Assembly: GCA_905221605.1 (NCBI GenBank)
Contig: CAJNDS010001269.1
Coordinates: forward strand, 567,501 to 631,500
Length of the DNA: 64,000 bases
From: Symbiodinium natans
Taxonomy: Eukaryota > Sar > Dinophyceae > Suessiales > Symbiodiniaceae
Direction of reading: 5' to 3'
Shown: positions 57,882 through 64,000 of the stretch, piece by piece
Position numbering within the stretch: position 1 is the first letter of the stretch
Layout of the letters: the number at the start of each line of letters is the position of its first letter
Notes under the pieces: model-generated
Database searches by the model: none
What the model saw: the letters and a program-made list of their open reading frames with translations, nothing else
Told to the model about the DNA's origin: nothing
Program-made: the position numbers and the translations under genes

Positions 57882-60551
57882 CTAAGCTGTACTTGGTACC
57901 ATAAACTGCAAGGAATGTTTGGGGAGACTCACACAAAAGAACATCACAGCTTGGATCAACACCCAGATGTAGGTGTTTTTTGAGACGTGGACCTGTTCTA
58001 AGACCGCATGGATCTTGTTCATGGGCGTGTAGATGTTGTGGCAGCAGACATCCAGGCTCTCCGTCACGAGCTCGAGCAGGCGCTTGGAGGTGATCTGAAT
58101 CTCCCCGGAGACCCTCTCCTGCACCTGCAGCGAGAGCCCCGATGCCATGTGTTTAAGCTTTGAGGTGCTGTGATAGAGCCGTTCGAACTGCTCTACTCTA
58201 CAACCAAACCACAATGCGCAGGCAACGTGCTCCCGTACCTTGAGGAGTGTCTTCTGCCTGAAGGGCTCGTTGAGCATCTCGAAGCCCTCGAAAAACTCGA
58301 CGATTGTCACAGAGCCGCTCTTGTCTGTATCAATCCATTGCCACATATCCTCAAGGTCCTGGATCTTGATGTCTGTATTGTCAGAGAGCAGCAATAACAC
58401 TTCTTTAGATCGGAGAAGGGCCTGAAACTCCTCGTAGCTTAACTCCCCGTTTCCATCCTCGTCCAAGGCCATGAAGATGTCCTCAAGCACTTGCTTCACG
58501 AAGCTTCTCTTCTCCTCCTCACGCAGCTCGTCTTCTTGCACCATGCGAGCTTTGAAAGAGATCATCGTGAAGCTCACCGTTCCAGTCATCACTGCTACGA
58601 TAACCCAGCCCGAGTAGATGTAGAAGAGGGTGAAGCCCACACAGGTGCCCGGAGAAGCTTTCAAAAGGGGGAAGAGCGGCACTAAGCTCCACTGGCTAGT
58701 CAGCTGAAAGAGATAGAACATGCTGTTCCCCACATTCGCGAACATGTCCTGCACCTCCTGCACATCGGGGTCCGAGCTCCGCTCGTGGTGCCCAATCATC
58801 CGGGTCAGGACCACGGCCAGCGCGTAGACGAAGATGAAGAGGAACATCAGTACCCAGAACAACCCCTGCAGCGCGTCGAGCACACCCAGGGTCAGCTCCC
58901 GCAGAGAGGGTATCATGCTGATGACCCGCAAGAACCGGATGAGCCAAACCATGCGCGAGAAGTGCAAACTCGGACCCAGAACGACTGGGAAGATCCAGAT
59001 CTCACAGCAGGAAACCAAGACCGCGATCGAGTCTAGCAGTAGAATTGTCTTGTCTTCCGGCTTCTTGTAGGGTGCCCCCTGGTAGTGGTTGCAGATGTGC
59101 ATGGCAATCTCAATCAGGCTTATTGCTAGGATGCAGTGCACAAGCTCTGATCCCCACTTTGGCAATTGATCTGTGTCGCGGTGTCCGACTATGAGTACGA
59201 ACACAATGATACAGGTAGCCATGAACTTACCACAAAGGTCGCTCTGAATAAAATGGAAGGTTGCGATACTCTCGTCGTCAATACCAAGGAGATCCTTCCA
59301 ATACTCTTCAGACCGAAGGTGGGCTTGTGATAGGAAGCCAGGGGCTGCGTGCGACAGGTCCGGCATGTGACCTTCCATGTCCCAGCCCAGATCCATCTGA
59401 GCGGTCCTCACCTCGCTCACGTGTTGCCTGCGATCCACCCAGGAAACAGGTCGAGATCGTGGGGGCCTTATGGACGTGATTGGACGTAGCCTGTTCAGAC
59501 TGCTGCCTCTGGGAAGCTCCGCGCGATCGGAATCTTGCCTGGTTCCCTGCGCTGGTATACCCGAATTGCGGATCGTCAGCGAGCGACGGGCCATCTCTGC
59601 TGACGGGATAAGGTCTCGATGGCTCCGTGAGGAAGGCATGTTCAGGCCCAGTGGCTGGGAAGCATTTCCCTGCACTGGTGACGAGACATTCCTCCGAACG
59701 TCTAGAGATCCCAAGGACTTGGTGGTTAGCCGACTCGATTTAAACTTGGATTTCAGATTCACAGAGCTGTCTTCGGAGTGAGGTTGGTTCTCTGGAGTGG
59801 ACTGGTCAAGACGGTCAAGGGTCCATGCACCCACCTCACGTGAAGCTGAGTCTCCGTCTGAAAAGCGCACCATGGACCCGTAGACGCCGTAACCCTCGTA
59901 GTCGCTGAGCGGGCTGATGGGCAACCGCACTTCCGTGTTCGGTGCATCCTCCGTGTCCGAAAGATCCATGTGAAAGGAGTCGAGACGGGAAGCAGGGGGC
60001 CCTGGTGTATCCTCCTCCTCTCCAAGGTGTGGCGGGTCGTTGTCTACTACATCTACTACGATCGGTGGAGGTCTCCACAAAGTCTCCTCGTCCACAGGTG
60101 CGGCCAGCGTCTCCTCCCACGCGTCTTGGGATGCCATTCCCTGTCTGTCGGGTTGCCCTGGCAGAAGCTCGGCCTCGGCAAGCTCACCCGGGACACCAGC
60201 AGGTGCACCAGTTGCGGAACCCAAGTCGTCCAAGTCGCCCTTGGACCCTGGGGGATCCTTGGACCCTGGGGGATCCTTGGACTCTGGGGGATCCTTAGCG
60301 TCCTTAGAGCCCTTCGAGTCCTTCGAGCCCTTCGATTGCCAGGTGTCCACCGGAGGGCCCTCTGCCTCGGTCGCTTCAGTCTGCTCAGGCTCAACCAGTG
60401 CTTTGTCTCCGTGGCTTCCCTGTGGCTCCTGTGGGGCCTCTGCCACATCCTTCGAAGACCTGGAAGAAGCCCTGGAAGGCTTTCCTGTGCTTTGCTGACT
60501 TTGCTGACTCTTAGAGCTCGATGAAGCTTGCGATGATCGGGCAGACGGCAT
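57882..60551 (-). CDS. single-domain voltage-gated-type cation channel with two EF hands
   Basis: An 889-residue open frame. Residues 1-~430 are hydrophilic and low-complexity, including SKDPPG-type hexapeptide repeats (~80-100; 18-bp DNA units at 60241-60300). A six-helix channel unit follows: S1 ~445 (CGKFMATCIIVFVLIVG), S2 ~470, S3 ~505, S4 ~528-543 (SRMVWLIRFLRVISM), S5 ~555-580, a pore loop ~607-622 (FYLFQLTSQWSLVPLF) and S6 ~637-660. After S6 come two EF-hand loops, DEDGNGELSYEEF (~694) and DTDKSGSVTIVEF (~740), which predict Ca2+ regulation, then a coiled region. This resembles the one-domain channels of protists, related to bacterial Nav and CatSper. The pore has TSQWS where cation channels usually have an acidic residue (TLESW, TLDDW). 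S4 carries only three Arg. The C-terminal 20 residues may be intron read-through. Confidence 0.85.
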   Translation of the reverse strand: MPSARSSQASSSSKSQQSQQSTGKPSRASSRSSKDVAEAPQEPQGSHGDKALVEPEQTEATEAEGPPVDTWQSKGSKDSKGSKDAKDPPESKDPPGSKDPPGSKGDLDDLGSATGAPAGVPGELAEAELLPGQPDRQGMASQDAWEETLAAPVDEETLWRPPPIVVDVVDNDPPHLGEEEDTPGPPASRLDSFHMDLSDTEDAPNTEVRLPISPLSDYEGYGVYGSMVRFSDGDSASREVGAWTLDRLDQSTPENQPHSEDSSVNLKSKFKSSRLTTKSLGSLDVRRNVSSPVQGNASQPLGLNMPSSRSHRDLIPSAEMARRSLTIRNSGIPAQGTRQDSDRAELPRGSSLNRLRPITSIRPPRSRPVSWVDRRQHVSEVRTAQMDLGWDMEGHMPDLSHAAPGFLSQAHLRSEEYWKDLLGIDDESIATFHFIQSDLCGKFMATCIIVFVLIVGHRDTDQLPKWGSELVHCILAISLIEIAMHICNHYQGAPYKKPEDKTILLLDSIAVLVSCCEIWIFPVVLGPSLHFSRMVWLIRFLRVISMIPSLRELTLGVLDALQGLFWVLMFLFIFVYALAVVLTRMIGHHERSSDPDVQEVQDMFANVGNSMFYLFQLTSQWSLVPLFPLLKASPGTCVGFTLFYIYSGWVIVAVMTGTVSFTMISFKARMVQEDELREEEKRSFVKQVLEDIFMALDEDGNGELSYEEFQALLRSKEVLLLLSDNTDIKIQDLEDMWQWIDTDKSGSVTIVEFFEGFEMLNEPFRQKTLLKVREHVACALWFGCRVEQFERLYHSTSKLKHMASGLSLQVQERVSGEIQITSKRLLELVTESLDVCCHNIYTPMNKIHAVLEQVHVSKNTYIWVLIQAVMFFCVSLPKHSLQFMVPSTA

Positions 60552-60746
60552 TTAGCACAGGCGGCACGCGAAACTCCACCACGCAGCCATGCCAAAAAGC
60601 AGGTCTGGAAACATTTGCGCCTCTACAGCTTGCAAGGTACGGTCCGTGCTTTGCATGAATCAGTTTTTTGGGGGTTCCTGTGATGAACTCATGGTTTGAG
60701 CCTCATGGTCACACTGCTGTCGCCTCACCTAGGCTCTTCAAAGATG
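60552..60746 (-). other. upstream region of the channel gene
   Basis: About 195 bases between the channel start codon and the next exon-like frame. No promoter element is recognisable; dinoflagellate promoters lack a standard TATA box, so none is claimed. Confidence 0.3.
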
Positions 60747-61424
60747 TCAAACAGATTCCGTCAACTTTTTGCTACAGAAGTCCCCGACCTGGTGTGAACC
60801 CGACAGAACACCTGTACGGATATCCAACGCACACCCACTACGACTGCAAGACCTCGAAGGCACCAGGTTCAGGCAATGCCCTGCAGCCTTCACAGGCTTT
60901 GCCAACAGCCGAAGCACCGACAGCAGCGGCGACGACATGGCGCCTGCAAATAGCACACGCAGTGGCGTGCCATTAACAACGTGGTCAGTTCTCAAAACTA
61001 TAGTCCCCTACCCCAAATGACCAAAGATGCAAATCATAGATGAAAGAAGTGTGATGCTGTCAGGAAATAAAGGAATCACTCACTGACGATGCGAGAATAC
61101 AAACTTGATCTTCTTCTCAAAAGAATGACCACAATGTGCAGAACATGATAGCATGTTGTGAAGGTGTACCATAGTTTAGAGATGTGAATAAGCCCCTGCA
61201 AGACCATCTTTTGCCCACTTCCAGAAGCTGAAAGGGTCTCGGCGCCTATCCCAGATCGAGAGCTGGAGAGTCTCCTTGGTTTGCTGCGGCGCAACGGTGA
61301 CACAGCCTGCTCCGTACAAAAAGCCTCCTGATCCTGATCTGGGTGCCCGGCAATCCATCCATGAAGTCTGCTCGACGGCTCCGTGCATCAGCATCAGCCG
61401 CCCTTGGTTCTCAGAGTGGTTCAA
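60747..61424 (-). CDS. unassigned exons
   Basis: Two minus-strand frames read as protein: 61176-61424 (QGRLMLMHGAVEQTSWMDC, then TVAPQQTKETLQLSIWDRRR) and 60747-60995 (GAMSSPLLSVLRLLAKPVKA). Not recognised. They lie directly upstream of the channel gene and may be the 3' exons of the gene beginning further right. Confidence 0.3.
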
Positions 61425-61602
61425 GGAACAAAAGCATCAAAGCAACATTGCCGTGGCTGCATGAAAAGCATGGTCACTCTGCTCTGCATGTGCAGCAAAG
61501 AACACAAAGTCAAACTGCGGGTCACTTTTTCCGCATGCGACTAGAGGAATCACAGCCCTGTAACATGTCACGCAGAGATCAATCGGCCAAAGGATTCACG
61601 TA

Positions 61603-61917
61603 CTACAAATGAGAATGCAGCCAAGCCAGGGCAAGCACTAAGGCCCCAAACTGCATCTTGCAAGGTGTGTGCCATATGCATCCACAGGGCAGCCTTCTGA
61701 GATCTGTTGCAGGGCGGGTGTGGTCTTCAGAGTCAAAGGAAGAAGCCAAGTTGTGGGAGTCTGAGCCTACTCGCTGAAATATGGCGCCTACCGACCATGT
61801 GCCGGAAACGCGAGCCCACACTGCGCCGGAGGTTGGGCTCCCCTCTCTCACTACTTCATGCCGTTGCCGCCGCAGCCGCGTCATAGCCTTCCCAATGGCC
61901 TGTCTTCGGATCCTCAA
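61603..61917 (-). CDS. unassigned basic exon
   Basis: The frame starts with a very basic helix (RIRRQAIGKAMTRLRRQRHE) and continues SGAVWARVSGTWSVGAIFQR, after which a splice donor (GTAGG-type) is likely. Family unknown. It may belong to the gene at 62093-62734. Confidence 0.3.
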   Translation of the reverse strand: MRIRRQAIGKAMTRLRRQRHEVVREGSPTSGAVWARVSGTWSVGAIFQRVGSDSHNLASSFDSEDHTRPATDLRRLPCGCIWHTPCKMQFGALVLALAWLHSHL

Positions 61918-62092
61918 GCAGCGCGCAGAGATTGAAAGATCACACCTGAGCCTACTGAGGCAACTGAGGCAACTGAGCCAGGGTCATACTCACACTCCAC
62001 AAGCCGGCCATCCTCGAAGTGAGAAAACAGAGGAGATGGCGGCTACCGGCTCACCGTCCCTGGTCTCCCAGTCATGCCTGGTTATTAGTCTC

Positions 62093-62734
62093 GCTTACCC
62101 GTGCCTCGTACTTCAGCAGGTCGAACTTGCCGGAGCGGAGGTAGTGCGATGCTGTGTATGACCCGTCCGCCGACCTGCTTGGGCCCCAAAACCCGCTTAG
62201 ACGAGCCTGCCTGCGTGTAGATGCTTGCGGGCATTACGACATGTTGCTGGCAAGATGCAGCTTGTACGATCTAAGTTCCGCCGGCTTTCCCCCGTCGATG
62301 GAGCCATCCTCGGTGGAACATGTGGAACACTTCCGGCCCACCAACTCCCGAAAAAGCAGGGCTGCTGGGCATCCGGGCTGGTTTGATCTTCGGGTTGTTG
62401 GAGAAGGCCTTGGCCTCCACTCCCCCATTCTTCTCCAGCACCTCCGTAGCAGATGGTCACGGATGGTAGGTGGTACAATGATGGTACAATGAAAGAGATG
62501 CCACTTGCGGACCTGTTTCACTTTCCGGAAGGGCTCGATGTCCGGTCGAATGGCAAGGCAGGTGTCATCCAGCCGGTTCACCTGGAAGGTTCATGAGAAG
62601 TTCTACATAACGAGCTGTCCTAGGCTGTTCTACCCTCTTCTACCTGCCTGATCAAAGTCGTTTAGGCGCCGGTCTCGCTCTTCATCATAGTTGACCTTGG
62701 CCTCAGTACACGGGCCATTGAATGTCACTGGCAT
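62093..62734 (-). CDS. hypothetical gene, at least four exons, start at 62734
   Basis: Exon 1 (62648-62734) is exactly 29 codons, MPVTFNGPCTEAKVNYDEER and on to DFDQ, and ends at a GC donor. Exon 2 (62513-62581) is exactly 23 codons, VNRLDDTCLAIRPDIEPF and on to KVKQ, and ends at a GT donor; frame is kept across the junction. Later exon-like segments are KNGGVEAKAFSNNPKIKP then ARMPSSPAFSGVGGPEVF (~62320-62435) and DGSYTASHYLRSGKFDLL then KYEAR (~62093-62145, followed by a good GTAAGC donor). The style (short charged segments, no hydrophobic core) would suit a cytoskeletal or axonemal protein, but no family is recognised and that is only a guess. The gene probably continues toward 61600. Confidence 0.5.
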
Positions 62735-63076
62735 TCGTTGGGGCCTTGCGGGTCCATGTGCATGCGCAGCGCGAGCCACTGATTGCAGCCACAGCGGCAG
62801 TGACCCACTCCAGCGGCGTCAAAAGGTACTCCGTCGCAACAACGTTGGGTTCTGCGCCGGCCTTTAGATGGAACTAACAAGGAGCCCACCAAAGCAGGAG
62901 CACATATCACCACCAAGACAAATTACAGCAAAGCCAAAAAAGCAATGTTCAACACCACTTCAAAGCTACATTCCACAGTGTATGTGCCAGCATCTCACAG
63001 CAAGAGTGCCGACTCATGACCCCTGAGATTGGAAGTGCACAAGCGTGCAAACATCCCCAGTAGCTGCACTTATCAC

Positions 63077-63960
63077 CTTGAGAGGCGCTGGCCTTTATCA
63101 GCTTTTCAACGAAGTCTGCAGAGCCACACATGGTGGCATTGAAGAGGGGCGTTAGGCCATCCTGGAACGGACGTCTCAGCGCCGAAGTGACCTCGAATAC
63201 TCATGCCACTGCTCCTCGTTCTTGTAGTTCACGTTGGGCTTCCTCTTCATTGCCCGCTCCAACCTTTGCGATACGAGCTTTGCGAGACGAGCTTGCAGCA
63301 TGCAATGCAGATCCAATCCTCTTAAGGCCGGCACCGCTTCGGACACTTGCCTTGCAACCGCCGAGAGATAAAGCACAAAACGCAGGCACGCATAGTGCGA
63401 AACGCGGGTGATCACATCTCTGGTTGTTGAAGGCAGGCGACCCCAGCCGCAGACAACGAACAGCTCAAGCTCCGGTGACATCTTGGCCGACATTTTCACC
63501 TTACAAAGTGGTGCACAAGAATTGCATCCATTGCAAGGCGGGTCCTACAAAGAGCCGCACCAAGCATTCTGCAGATGAATGCAGCAGAAGGGCAGGAGCC
63601 GCCTCCTTCGGCGCAATGAGAGGCATTGTGTCGTCCAGCACTGTCCGATCCGCGGCCGTCGAAAAACCTCACGCCACGCCCCGCAACACTTGGCAAAGAA
63701 GCGAGGCTGGGGTAAGATTCTCGAAACAGGTGAGGTCGCTGCCAGGCTTCTGGATGTCCACAGTGCCAGTCTGGCACTGCTGAGCCGAAACGGCAGCGTG
63801 CAGGTACTCCGTGGTACAACATTCTTGCATGGAACTGTGGGAGGCGAGGGCAACCGAGGCCCTCCTGCAGTGTCCTACACACGAAAACACACGAAACACA
63901 TCAACAAAAACTCTGAGCACGTGGCTGAGAAGTTGCGAGCAGAAGGTGCTGGGGCAGGTA
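63077..63960 (-). CDS. ankyrin-repeat protein, partial
   Basis: Exon 63077-63161 encodes DGLTPLFNATMCGSADFVEK then LIKASASQ, a near-canonical ankyrin repeat (DGxTPLxxAxxxGxxxxVxxLI). It joins by a GA donor after KPNVNYKNE (GAG|GAGCAG, exon ending 63215) across a 53-base intron, so the repeat reads PNVNYKNE-DGLTPLFNA. The upstream exon (open to 63499) contains RGLDLHCMLQARLAKLVSQR and a helical AVARQVSEAVPALRG stretch. Further upstream, SGTVDIQ/QTGTVDIQKPGSDL (63700-63770) and APALLLHSSAECLVRLFVG (~63550-63620) look like additional exons running to the window edge. Ankyrin repeats mediate protein-protein contacts; the partner is unknown. No second repeat was identified between 62740 and 63077. 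Confidence 0.55.
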
Positions 63961-64000
63961 CATGGCCTGCAGCAGCGCGCAGCTGTGACACTATGGACAG

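Overview
The window looks like nuclear DNA of a dinoflagellate, most likely a Symbiodiniaceae-type alga. The grounds are plant-type TTTAGGG telomere-like arrays, dense small exons, introns whose donors are often GC or GA as well as GT, a single-exon PPR protein, long simple-sequence arrays, and an almost exclusively minus-strand gene order (dinoflagellate genes tend to lie in long co-directional arrays). No bacterial operon, plasmid or phage architecture is visible. The species cannot be named from sequence alone.

Layout. 1-7360 is repeat-dominated: degenerate telomere-like blocks in both orientations (274-2035), a ~1.1 kb (AAC)n array ending in a 100-N assembly gap (3334-3433), then a ~3.8 kb AT-rich satellite (3434-7225) with regularly placed modules that occur in two opposite orientations. 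7400-20500 is sparse: a bestrophin-like exon, several unassigned exon-like frames, and microsatellites. 20770-26280 carries minus-strand exons of a probable extracellular protein with a LamG/concanavalin-like domain, plus a further unassigned gene. 26424-30967 holds two complete tandem copies of the cytosolic ribosomal protein uL13 (RPL13A), each resolved here into 12 exons. 33879-35246 is a PPR protein. 36514-39184 holds three successive minus-strand frames, one with Walker A/B motifs, bracketed by pyrimidine microsatellites.

40283-44230 is a HECT E3 ubiquitin ligase of the TRIP12/UFD4 type, with the catalytic Cys exon identified. 44819-45993 (probably to ~46720) is a DGAT2-family acyltransferase. 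48339-50271 is a two-exon gene that fuses a METTL21-like methyltransferase to an NTMT1-type N-terminal methyltransferase. 57882-60551 is a single-domain voltage-gated-channel-like protein with two EF hands and an atypical pore sequence. 62100-63960 contains a new gene start and an ankyrin-repeat gene that runs off the right edge.

The genes do not form one pathway; they are an ordinary housekeeping and signalling mix. The most informative biology is architectural: paired uL13 genes whose 5' parts (exons and introns) are nearly identical while their 3' exons have diverged, splice donors that switch between GT and GC at the same intron in the two paralogs, and the satellite with inverted modules. 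Exon borders given here come from reading-frame and family logic by eye, not from transcripts.
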